Assembly: GCA_033557465.1 (NCBI GenBank)
Contig: CM066043.1
Span: 108,862,278 to 108,926,277 of the forward strand
Length of the DNA stretch: 64,000 bases
Direction: 5' to 3'
Source of the DNA: Ichthyophis bannanicus
Lineage: Eukaryota > Chordata > Amphibia > Gymnophiona > Ichthyophiidae
The notes under the pieces were generated by a model. That model searched no databases, had not been told where the DNA came from, and saw only the letters and a program-made list of their open reading frames with translations. Below, piece by piece: positions 56,254-64,000 of the stretch (positions within the stretch are counted from its first letter, which is position 1; every line of letters starts with the position of its first letter). A program made the position numbers and the translations under genes.

Positions 56254-58344
56254 TCAAATCCTGATCAAAGGATTCTTACTAGTTCCACTAGGGCTGACTT
56301 TGTATAAAGCCATTATTCTAGTTGCGGTCTTCCGCTCTACTGTACTATCAATAGCACTATGAAGGGAACGCATACAACATGGGATTAAACATGGTAAGCA
56401 GAGGACAACAACAACAAGGATTAGTACTAAGATAATAAAAGTCTTAAATCCTCCCAGCCAAGAGAAAAGGTTAGCAAACCAATTAGGAAATTTCAAGGCG
56501 TGCCAAGTCTGTACTGGCACATAAGCATGTCTCTGCATATCTTTAGCAATTTCTTCAACTACTTGACCTTTATCATCTATTTTCAAACAGCAATTGGTTA
56601 AATTCAGTTTACCACATACTCCTCCTTCAGCTGCTAGCAAATAATCAAGGGCTAAGCGATTCTGATATATGGCAGTGCGCATCTGAGTACTTTGTCTAGC
56701 TAAAAGCGTGAGAGCATGACTAGTTTCATTAGTTATTATTTCAACTACTGCTTGTAAGCGAATAATACGATTAATCATGTAGACTGGGGTTCGGTAGCCC
56801 CACATACCATCATCATTCCAAGTGGCAGGTCCATAATACTCAATAATTCTTTCTGGTGGCCAATCATCACCTTGCCATTTCTCCCACTTGCCTATCTGTA
56901 AGGCCTCTCTTTTCTGTCTAGATGCTCCTTTGTGTTTGTGGGTAGTATATACAGGGTACCCTAATTGTTCTCCATGTTCAGTGTTTAACAGGAAGAAAGA
57001 AGGTCTGATGGTTCCTAAGACACATGCTCCTCCCCATTGTGGCGGGAGTTGCGCATATGCTCGGTTTCCACAGATCCAATATAGGCCAGGTGGGGCTTGC
57101 CAGGCTTGGACTTTGGCAAGGTTAGTCCATAGACCTGCAAGTTCAGGAAATCTGGCTAATGGGTTAGGAGGTTCAGGATGTCTGATTCCTGACCACCATG
57201 CTACCTTCTTGGTCGTGGCATTATAGTATTTCTGGCTAAGACAGACCAGCTGTCCTACCTTTTGGGTGAACTGGGGTCCAGTTCTGGCATAGCAAAGACG
57301 TCCAACGATTGAGTGCGCTAACACCCATTCACTGGTTGTCTTGTGTAATTCAGTCTGATTGTAAATCATGGAATAATTCAACTCTTGGGCTTCCCAGGGC
57401 CATTGGTCTCCCATTTGGGTTCCGCCACAGAAATAACAATCTGTGATCTTAAGACTAGATACTACTGCTCCGGCTAATTCTAGAAACAAATTCTGTGAAG
57501 GGTGAGGGATCTCAAACTTATTTACATGCATAGCTTCATAAAAGGTACTATGAATATGATATTTAGATGACTTGTGGGCTTGAGTATTCAATCTAACATA
57601 CACAATGGTCCCTGGATCTGTTCCTCCTCCCGCAATACGTAAACCAAACTTATATCCTTGTTTCCATGCATGGGGATTATGTACACGCAAATGTAAGGGG
57701 TTACAAGCATCTTTCTGACATTTATCATTCGTGGTTGGCTTGGTTAGAGTAGCCATCCGTTTATCTATTTTCTCATTAGTTATACCAGTGTTCCAGGTAG
57801 CATAGAAAACACATTCCCAATACGGGCAATAGTAGTCTGCCGCTGTAGCAGTACTATACCCTGATCCTGTTTTACCTGTACACTTCCACCAATTTGTGGC
57901 ACCTTCTGGACACATATACTTATGGTCATTCCGATACGCTTTCTCCCATGTACCACAGGTGGACTGACTATCTCTATTAATAGCATTACATGCATCAAAA
58001 TTCAAAACAGCAGGTTTAGTAATGTCCTTAAGTGGTGGTGTAGCAGCTAATATAGGTCCATCTGCATCCTTCCATCTTATTTCCAACGTGTAATAGGATG
58101 GATTCTGATGCGGATTATAGCATGCTTTAATTTTGCCATGAGTGCAAACATTTAGTTCAGTGGTGTTATAGATACACCGAGTTATTGTTCCCTTGCAGGT
58201 ATAATAAGAATGGTAAAGCAAAGTCTGAGTTACTTTCAGTCCAGTTCTAGTAGAGGTAATACAAGCGGTGCATGGAGGTAGAGCATAAGTCTGTTCAAAA
58301 CCTCCAAAGAAGGCAACCAAGGCAAAGCAGAAGCAAAGATACAT
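56254..58344 (-). CDS. env: ERV-E envelope glycoprotein, intact
   Basis: 696 residues. Signal peptide residues 1-21 (CFALVAFFGGFEQTYA), CTAC at 25-28, many N-glycosylation sites (NTT, NQT, NAT, NET, NLT). CYFC at 303-306 fits the gamma-type CXXC that bonds with the transmembrane subunit. Furin site RQKR at 476-479. Transmembrane subunit: charged segment DWPPERIIEYYGPATW, heptad region, [16 protein letters not shown]577-X7-CC586, membrane anchor about 634-657 and a 40-residue tail with STVERKTATRI. In gammaretroviruses this binds the receptor and fuses membranes. No typical hydrophobic fusion peptide follows RQKR. Confidence 0.92.
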   Translation of the reverse strand: MYLCFCFALVAFFGGFEQTYALPPCTACITSTRTGLKVTQTLLYHSYYTCKGTITRCIYNTTELNVCTHGKIKACYNPHQNPSYYTLEIRWKDADGPILAATPPLKDITKPAVLNFDACNAINRDSQSTCGTWEKAYRNDHKYMCPEGATNWWKCTGKTGSGYSTATAADYYCPYWECVFYATWNTGITNEKIDKRMATLTKPTTNDKCQKDACNPLHLRVHNPHAWKQGYKFGLRIAGGGTDPGTIVYVRLNTQAHKSSKYHIHSTFYEAMHVNKFEIPHPSQNLFLELAGAVVSSLKITDCYFCGGTQMGDQWPWEAQELNYSMIYNQTELHKTTSEWVLAHSIVGRLCYARTGPQFTQKVGQLVCLSQKYYNATTKKVAWWSGIRHPEPPNPLARFPELAGLWTNLAKVQAWQAPPGLYWICGNRAYAQLPPQWGGACVLGTIRPSFFLLNTEHGEQLGYPVYTTHKHKGASRQKREALQIGKWEKWQGDDWPPERIIEYYGPATWNDDGMWGYRTPVYMINRIIRLQAVVEIITNETSHALTLLARQSTQMRTAIYQNRLALDYLLAAEGGVCGKLNLTNCCLKIDDKGQVVEEIAKDMQRHAYVPVQTWHALKFPNWFANLFSWLGGFKTFIILVLILVVVVLCLPCLIPCCMRSLHSAIDSTVERKTATRIMALYKVSPSGTSKNPLIRI

Positions 58345-58665
58345 GTTGATGTTGATTGGAGTTCTTCTGAATCCTCAGCTTGCTGATCTTGATCACGACG
58401 GTCTATTATTCTTCGTCCCGTTTGCTAATGAAGCAATTTAACGGGTGCTGAGTGTTGATTGAAGATCCTCAAGGTGTCCAGCACACATTAACCAACTTAG
58501 CAATTCAGTTGGCTTGTGAAGTCTGGCTTAGTCAATATAGTCTCAAAGTAGTAGTGTGTCAAATCACACACAAATCGGGTTCGTTGAAACAAAATTGTTG
58601 CTGCATGGAAAACAGCAATCCTCTTCGAAAGACTTGGCTACTGCAAAGCACTTGTGATGAAGTGT
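58345..58665 (-). other. ERV-E pol-env spacer
   Basis: 321 non-coding bases. Shares with ERV-D an AACAGCAATCCTCTTCGAAA block (58610-58630) and the GTTTGCTAATGAAGCAATT block (58419-58438), so these are conserved non-coding elements, possibly splicing or export signals. Confidence 0.5.
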
Positions 58666-61600
58666 CTATGCTGCTGGTTGCCGTCTCAGAGTAACTCGCA
58701 AGGGTACATCAGGGTGCTGCTCTGCTGTCCACCGCTCTGGTTCAGGATCGGCGGCGGGCTTGACTCGGCTGTGGTGGATCCAGGCGTCGATCTCGGCTAC
58801 CTTTACTGCAGTTGGGGTAGACAGGATGACGGTGTACGGTCCCTTCCAATGGGGTTCCAACGGTATCTTCTTCCAATCTTTGATCCACACCGAAGTTCCA
58901 GGCTGGTAGGGATGCAAGGGTTCCGTCAAGTTGATAGGCAACTGGTCTTGGATCCACGTATGGAGAGTCTGCAGAACAAAACTAAGAGCTAGGAGTTCTT
59001 GTCTGGTTACTTCTGAACCAATCTGGGCTAGATTTCCTTTGACTCCCTGCACTATTGGTGGGGGTTTACCATACAAAACTTCAAAAGGGGAAAATCCTGT
59101 TGACTTTACAGGGGCTGAGCGTATTCTGAGTAAAGCTATGGGGAGCACTTGGGGCCATTTCAAGTGTGTCTCCTGACAAAGCTTAGACATTTGGGCTTTC
59201 AAAGTACGATTCATTCGCTCAACTTTCCCTGAACTCTGGGGTCTGTATGCAGTGTGGAGCTTCCACTGTATCTGCAAAGCTTTTGCTAACTGCTGAGTAA
59301 CTTGAGAGACAAATGAGGGTCCATTGTCTGACCCTATTACTGCTGGGATTCCAAATCTGGGGACAATCTCTCTCATTAAGGCTTTGGTAACTTCTCGGGC
59401 TTTCTCAGTTCTGGTCGGGAATGCTTCTACCCACCCAGAGAAAGTACAAACTAATACTAGTAGGTAATGGTATCCATTGGCTTTTGGCATTTCGGTGAAA
59501 TCAACTTGGAGGTTGTGCATGGGGGTCACACCTCTTGACTGAACTCGGGGTGCTGTAATAAGGCCTTGCTTGGCATTATTCTTGGCACAGATTTGACATT
59601 GTCGGGCTACTGAGGCTGATATGGTTGTCATTAGAGGGATGTAGAAATGTGGTCTGAGTGCTTTCTCCATAGCACTCTTTCCATAGTGGGTGGCTTCATG
59701 AAAAGCTTTAACAAAGGCTGGTCCTAACAATTCTGGAATTACTATTCTTCCCGGAGGTTGACTGCCTTCTTCTGGTGGCAGCTCAATCCATCCGTCTTTC
59801 AATACTCCCTCTTCTTTGTCACAATAGTAATCCAATTCTTTGGTGGTATATCGTGGGGTCCATAGATTCAAAGGTACTGGAAACAATGCTGCTTGCATTG
59901 GCATAGCTTGTGGGGCAATCTGTCCTGTCATAGCTGCTTGTCGTGCTGAGGCATCTGCGAATCTATTTCCTCGAGCAACTTCTCCTTTTCCTGCTTGATG
60001 TCCTCTACAATGCATGACAGCTACACGTGTTGGGGCCCAGACTGCATCAAGTAACATCAATATCTCGGGACCATATTTGACTGATTTTCCTCCGGATGTG
60101 ATGAGTCCTCTTTCTTTGTAGAGAGCTCCATGGGCATGCAAGGTAGTGAAAGCATATTTGGAATCTGTATATACATTTAGCACAAGTTTTTCTCCTAATA
60201 ACAATGCTCTGGTGAGTGCTATCAATTCGGCTTTCTGGGCTGATGTGCCTGAGGCTAGGGCTGATGATTCAACTACTTCGTGTTGAGTGACGACTGCATA
60301 TCCGGCACAGCGTCGTCCGTCAAGGATGAGACTGCTCCCATCTACATAATAGATCTGGTCAGGATTGTCTATGGGCACATCTGTTAGGTCAGGTCGACTA
60401 GAGAACACAGTTTCCATGACTTCGATACAGTCATGTTCTGGGAGTTCTTCACTGATGGGTATCAAGGTGGCTGGATTCAGGGCATGGCTCACCTCGAGTT
60501 GTATCTGTGGGTTTTCACATAACATGCTCTGGTACTTCAACATTCGGGAATTGGTGAGCCAATAATTTGCTTTCTGTTCCATAAGGGCAAGGACTGCATG
60601 TGGCACAGTGACTCGTATGTTCTGTCCTAATGTGAGTTTGTCTGCTTCACTCACTAATAGTGCTGTAGCTGCAACTGCTCTCAAGCAGGGTGGCCATCCT
60701 TTGGCCACAGGGTCCAATTGTTTCGATAGGTAGGCTACAGGTCGTTCCCAATTTCCTAATTTCTGAGTCAACATGCCTAAGGCATTTCCCTGTGCTTCAT
60801 GTACAAACAAGTGGAAAGGTTTGTGGACATCTGGTAGTCCAAGTGCTGGTGATGACATCAGTTCTTCTTTTAACTTCTGGAAGGCTGTATCCTGCTCAAG
60901 TCCCCACTCCAGTGGTGACTTCTCTTCTCCTTTTGTGGCTTCATACAGTGGTTTGGCAATTTGGGCAAAGTTGGGTATCCAGATTCGGCAATATCCTGCC
61001 GCTCCCAGAAAGGCTCTGACTTGCTTTCTGGTTGTTGGAGTTGGAATTCTGCATACTGCTTCTTTTCTTTCTCTGCCTAATCTTCTGCTTCCTTGGGTAA
61101 TACGAAAACCCAAGTATTTCACTTCTGTTTGGCATAGTTGTGCTTTGGCTCTGGAAACTTTATATCCAGCTTCATTTAGTAACTGCAAGAGATCTTGGGT
61201 GGCTCGTATACATTCTTTTTCTGATATGGCAGCTATCAACAGATCATCCACGTACTGGAGAAGCACTCTCCTCCCCGGGGCTACTGGATAGCTTGAAAGG
61301 TCTTGATTTAGTGCAGCACTAAAGATGGTAGGTGAATTCTTGAATCCTTGGGGTAATCTTGTCCAGGTGAGTTGGCCCCCTCTTCCAGAGATGGGGTCTT
61401 GCCATTCGAATGCAAACAATATTTGGCTTACAGGGGCTAATCTTATGCAAAAGAATGCATCTTTCAAATCCAGTACAGTGAAATGGGTAGCTTCAGCGGG
61501 TATCAATCCTAGTAGAGTGTAAGGATTGGGTACAACTGGATGTATAGTTTCAACTGCATCATTTACTCTTCTCAAATCTTGCACTGGGCGATAATCATCT

Positions 61601-62307
61601 GTCTCAGGCTTCTTCACTGGCAAAAGTGGGGTGTTCCATGGGGATTGACATACTTTCAGTAGGCCATACTCAAGTAATCTCTGTAGGTGGCGATGAATAC
61701 CTTCAATTGCAGCTCTTGGGAGAGGGTACTGTTTGACGTGCACTGGTGTAGCGCTAGGCTTGAGGGTTACAATCACTGGTGCTATATGCTTGGCTAGGCC
61801 TGGGGGACTGCCTTCTGCCCATACTTCAAGTGGTGCATGAATGTTCTTTAAAGTTTGTTCAAAATAGGTATCTTGAATCGAATCATCAATGTAGTATCTC
61901 CATTCTTCTTCTCGGGGTACTGTCAGCAGCATTACTCCTGCTGGTTTGGCTTGCGAATTCACTGTCATTTGCATTTCTCCTTGCTCAGAGAAAGATATTT
62001 GGGCTTGAAGCTTGGCTAGCATGTCTCGTCCCAGTAGGGGTACTGGACATTCGGGCATGTAAAGGAATTGATGAGTTACTTGCTGTCCTCCTAGACTGCA
62101 TATTCGGTTTTGTAGAAAAGACTTTGTGGCTTTGGCACCAGTTGCTCCTATAATGGTGACTGCTTTCTTGGTGAATGGGGCTATCTTTTTGTCTATTACT
62201 GAATGTTCTGCTCCAGTATCAACCATAAAGTTCATAAATTGGTCTCCTATTTGTATTTCGACCATAGGCTCCTGGAGACCTAACGCAAACTTGGAGCCCG
62301 GTCTGTC
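58666..62307 (-). CDS. pol: ERV-E pro-pol polyprotein, intact
   Basis: Open from the codon after the gag UAG (62307) to 58666; residues are counted from the Met at 62265 (1199). Protease: VDTGAEHS, DTG at 16-18. Reverse transcriptase: DLKDAFF about 266-272, LPQG 304-307, YVDD 338-341. RNase H: D642 (YVDGSS), E680, D701 (TDSKYA), D771 (ADAS). Integrase: H856, H860, C890, C893 zinc site; D922 (VDFTEM), D980 (GSDNGPSF), E1016 (GKVERMN), giving D-X57-D-X35-E. Made by readthrough as Gag-Pro-Pol, cut by its protease, it copies and integrates the viral genome. All catalytic residues are present. Confidence 0.93.
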   Translation of the reverse strand, partial: DRPGSKFALGLQEPMVEIQIGDQFMNFMVDTGAEHSVIDKKIAPFTKKAVTIIGATGAKATKSFLQNRICSLGGQQVTHQFLYMPECPVPLLGRDMLAKLQAQISFSEQGEMQMTVNSQAKPAGVMLLTVPREEEWRYYIDDSIQDTYFEQTLKNIHAPLEVWAEGSPPGLAKHIAPVIVTLKPSATPVHVKQYPLPRAAIEGIHRHLQRLLEYGLLKVCQSPWNTPLLPVKKPETDDYRPVQDLRRVNDAVETIHPVVPNPYTLLGLIPAEATHFTVLDLKDAFFCIRLAPVSQILFAFEWQDPISGRGGQLTWTRLPQGFKNSPTIFSAALNQDLSSYPVAPGRRVLLQYVDDLLIAAISEKECIRATQDLLQLLNEAGYKVSRAKAQLCQTEVKYLGFRITQGSRRLGRERKEAVCRIPTPTTRKQVRAFLGAAGYCRIWIPNFAQIAKPLYEATKGEEKSPLEWGLEQDTAFQKLKEELMSSPALGLPDVHKPFHLFVHEAQGNALGMLTQKLGNWERPVAYLSKQLDPVAKGWPPCLRAVAATALLVSEADKLTLGQNIRVTVPHAVLALMEQKANYWLTNSRMLKYQSMLCENPQIQLEVSHALNPATLIPISEELPEHDCIEVMETVFSSRPDLTDVPIDNPDQIYYVDGSSLILDGRRCAGYAVVTQHEVVESSALASGTSAQKAELIALTRALLLGEKLVLNVYTDSKYAFTTLHAHGALYKERGLITSGGKSVKYGPEILMLLDAVWAPTRVAVMHCRGHQAGKGEVARGNRFADASARQAAMTGQIAPQAMPMQAALFPVPLNLWTPRYTTKELDYYCDKEEGVLKDGWIELPPEEGSQPPGRIVIPELLGPAFVKAFHEATHYGKSAMEKALRPHFYIPLMTTISASVARQCQICAKNNAKQGLITAPRVQSRGVTPMHNLQVDFTEMPKANGYHYLLVLVCTFSGWVEAFPTRTEKAREVTKALMREIVPRFGIPAVIGSDNGPSFVSQVTQQLAKALQIQWKLHTAYRPQSSGKVERMNRTLKAQMSKLCQETHLKWPQVLPIALLRIRSAPVKSTGFSPFEVLYGKPPPIVQGVKGNLAQIGSEVTRQELLALSFVLQTLHTWIQDQLPINLTEPLHPYQPGTSVWIKDWKKIPLEPHWKGPYTVILSTPTAVKVAEIDAWIHHSRVKPAADPEPERWTAEQHPDVPLRVTLRRQPAA

Positions 62308-62312
62308 CTAAT
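62263..62312 (-). promoter_or_regulatory. gag-pol UAG readthrough signal (ERV-E)
   Basis: TAG at 62308-62310 ends gag, and pro-pol follows in the same frame. Nine bases after it, GGCTCC (62293-62298) can pair perfectly with GGAGCC (62267-62272). The same stop, spacing and stem occur in ERV-A (32031), B (27224), C (41782) and D (51474). This resembles the gammaretroviral readthrough arrangement; the fold itself is inferred. Confidence 0.7.
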
Positions 62313-64000
62313 CCACGTCATCCTCTTCATGGGCCTGTGTGGCCAATGCTTGGATGGCTCCTCCTCCCCTCTCTCGCTGGAATTGTTCTCGATTGGCTCC
62401 TCCTCGGCCTCGGGGACGGCCTCTTCTTTCTTCTCGCCACTGATGATCGTATTCGTCATCTTGCTGGGCGTCTTCGAGTTGCGGGCAAGTATCTCTCCAA
62501 TGTCCTTCTTCTTTGCAATAGGCGCATTGGTTCACGCCTAGTCTCTGGGTCCGGCCTCCGCCTTGACCCCGCCCTCTTCCTCTGCTCCTTCGATTAGGGA
62601 CACCTCCCCTTTTCTTTTCAACTATGGCCGCAGCCAAAAAATCAGCTTTCTTCTTCATCTTTCTATCACATTCTCTCTGTCTTTCAGTATCACGATTCAC
62701 ATACACTTTATGAGCGACTTCCAATAACTGTGTTGCATTCATGCCCGCAAACCCTTCTAATTTCTGTAATTTACGTCTAATGTCTGGTTGAGACTGGTTT
62801 ACAAAAGCAGAATTCACCATGCATAAACTTCCTGGTGCCTCGGGATCATAGGGAGTATACATTCTATAAGCTTCAGTTAATCTTTCATAATAATCTGCTG
62901 GGCTCTCATCTATTCCTTGGATAATTCCTGCTACTTTGGAAAGGTTCATAGCTTTTTGGCCTCCTCTTCGCAGGCCTTGTAAAAAGCCTTGGCGAAAACG
63001 GGCTAGGGCGGTGGATCCTTCATCTGTATTTGGATCCCATTGGGGGTCTTCATTTGGGAATTCTCTCTGAGCTGCTTCTCTACGATCTATTATATTCTGC
63101 CCCTGCGCTGGAGCTGCAGGGTTTTCTGCCATCCATTCGATAGCTGCTTTTCTAATTCTCGCTCGTTCTTCTGTAGTGAATAGGGTGGTCAGGAGCTGAC
63201 GGCAATCTGGCCAAGTGGGTTGGTGAGTTTCCATAATACTAGTTACTAATTCTGTCAGCTCCTGGGGCTTGCTAGTATAGGAGGCATAGTGCGACCTCCA
63301 ATTTAATAAATCAGTTGTAGAGAAAGGGATATACACATAAGTTAGGGGTCCCGCTACCACTTCATCATTATCATTCTTTACGGGCACCCCCGGGACTTGC
63401 CTTAAGGGAAACAGTTTGGCTGTCCTCGGCGTCATTTGAGTCTGGGATCTAAGGGCTATTGTCGTTGTCTTTGCAGGAGTTGCTGTCTTTTTCTCAACTG
63501 GTTTTGCTTTGGGTTTTTCTTTCACTGGCTTGCTAGTGCTGGCGCTGACTTCCTCAATTATTTGTACACTTTCCTCTTCTTCTTCTTCTGGGGGATCCTC
63601 ACTTTCCTCTTCTTCTAGCTCCGCTTCTGGCTCACTTTTTACATCCTCCTCTCTTCTCTCCGCTAATTCTCTCTCTTCCTCTTCTCCAGGAGGAGGGAGG
63701 TCAGGGATTGGGTCTCGCCTCGGCTCCGGCGGTCTCTGGGGTGCTGGGGCAGGACGCCGCCGGGCTATTCTCACTGGACCTGGGGTTCGGGGCTGCCTGA
63801 GGACTACTTCTGGGGAATCGGGATCTGCCAAGATGGGTTTCTTCTTGGCTTTCTTATCCTGCTCTTTCATTCTAGGCTGTTCCTTTCTCTGTCTAGAATC
63901 TGTTTTAGCTAACATTATTCTGCACTGTTCCTCATAACAGCGCTGCGCCCAGGAGGGCGGATCTTCACAAATACTTAACCAGGAATCTATATAGGGGTAC
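62308..64000 (-). CDS. gag: ERV-E gag polyprotein, 5' end outside window
   Basis: Open without break from the window edge (YPYIDSWLSICEDPP, matrix end) to the TAG. An internal Met at 63915 is not the start. Order: matrix end; a Pro-rich and very acidic linker (PPPGEEEERELAE, EEEESEDPPEEEEEE, about 63560-63760); capsid VPGVPVKNDNDEVV, TDLLNWRSHYASY, with GLRRGGQKAMNLSKV as major homology region (about 62935-62985); charged helix KKADFLAAAIVEKKRG; zinc knuckle CAYCKEEGHWRDTC (about 62490-62530); Arg/Gly-rich tail. By family it forms the virion core. No PPxY or P(T/S)AP motif is visible in this part. Confidence 0.9.
   Translation of the reverse strand, partial: YPYIDSWLSICEDPPSWAQRCYEEQCRIMLAKTDSRQRKEQPRMKEQDKKAKKKPILADPDSPEVVLRQPRTPGPVRIARRRPAPAPQRPPEPRRDPIPDLPPPGEEEERELAERREEDVKSEPEAELEEEESEDPPEEEEEESVQIIEEVSASTSKPVKEKPKAKPVEKKTATPAKTTTIALRSQTQMTPRTAKLFPLRQVPGVPVKNDNDEVVAGPLTYVYIPFSTTDLLNWRSHYASYTSKPQELTELVTSIMETHQPTWPDCRQLLTTLFTTEERARIRKAAIEWMAENPAAPAQGQNIIDRREAAQREFPNEDPQWDPNTDEGSTALARFRQGFLQGLRRGGQKAMNLSKVAGIIQGIDESPADYYERLTEAYRMYTPYDPEAPGSLCMVNSAFVNQSQPDIRRKLQKLEGFAGMNATQLLEVAHKVYVNRDTERQRECDRKMKKKADFLAAAIVEKKRGGVPNRRSRGRGRGQGGGRTQRLGVNQCAYCKEEGHWRDTCPQLEDAQQDDEYDHQWREERRGRPRGRGGANREQFQRERGGGAIQALATQAHEEDDVD

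Larger units (their letters stand above)
55514..64000 (-). mobile_element. ERV-E: minus-strand ERV with open gag, pol and env (5' end outside)
   Basis: 3' LTR 55514-56184, polypurine tract 56185-56199, env 56254-58344, pol 58666-62307, gag from 62308 to the window edge. None of the visible genes has a stop or frameshift, apart from the family's gag/pol UAG. It is closest to ERV-D in LTR and proteins. It inserted into the MITE, so it is younger than that MITE and ERV-A. The 5' LTR, primer site and matrix start are not visible. Confidence 0.9.

Noticed and set aside
1..64000. CRISPR arrays, bacterial operons, integrons
   Set aside because: No regularly spaced direct repeats with unique spacers and no prokaryotic gene structure; the content is vertebrate-type retroelements.

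Overview
This window looks like intergenic or heterochromatic DNA from a large vertebrate genome. I see no host exon, tRNA or rRNA gene, only layered transposable elements. Tyrosine-recombinase retrotransposons (DIRS), a CR1/L2-type LINE and gamma-type endogenous retroviruses together suggest an amphibian, perhaps a caecilian. That is an inference from repeat content alone; a turtle or lungfish is not excluded.

Left part (1-20500). Bases 1-1937 are the 3' part of a DIRS element (family alpha). From there to about 20500 lies an older, diverged DIRS element (family beta), broken into pieces. A full-length LINE (about 3391-10262) split its ORF1, and a second, nearly complete alpha DIRS (11594-17992) split its reverse transcriptase; the beta protein resumes on the far side of each insertion. 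The LINE itself was hit by a DNA transposon (5631-8270) with imperfect inverted ends and a decayed minus-strand gene for a ZAD-like zinc-finger / possible RNase-H-fold protein whose family I cannot name. A 350-bp hAT-type MITE sits in the 5' UTR of the second alpha DIRS.

Right part (21278-64000). A plus-strand retrovirus, ERV-A, starts at 21278 and its 3' LTR is still running at 55250. Minus-strand relatives interrupt it: ERV-B (23922-30895) in gag, ERV-C (35302-44570) after pol, and ERV-D (44767-54741) in env. A second copy of the MITE (55251-55513) interrupts the ERV-A 3' LTR, and ERV-E (55514 to beyond the window) lies inside that MITE. Four-base target duplications (CTGT, GAAG, GTTC/GTTT) and resumption of ERV-A coding sequence support this order.

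The five ERVs form one family: LTRs of 466-671 bp beginning TG and ending CA, a tRNA-Gly primer site, an AAAGGGGGGAA polypurine tract, single-knuckle Gag, a UAG stop between gag and pro-pol followed by a conserved short hairpin, a YVDD reverse transcriptase, and a gamma-type Env with CYFC, furin and CX7CC motifs. ERV-A, B and C are decayed. ERV-D has almost identical LTRs but several frameshifts. In ERV-E the visible gag, the whole of pol and the whole of env are open, so it is the youngest and best preserved copy.
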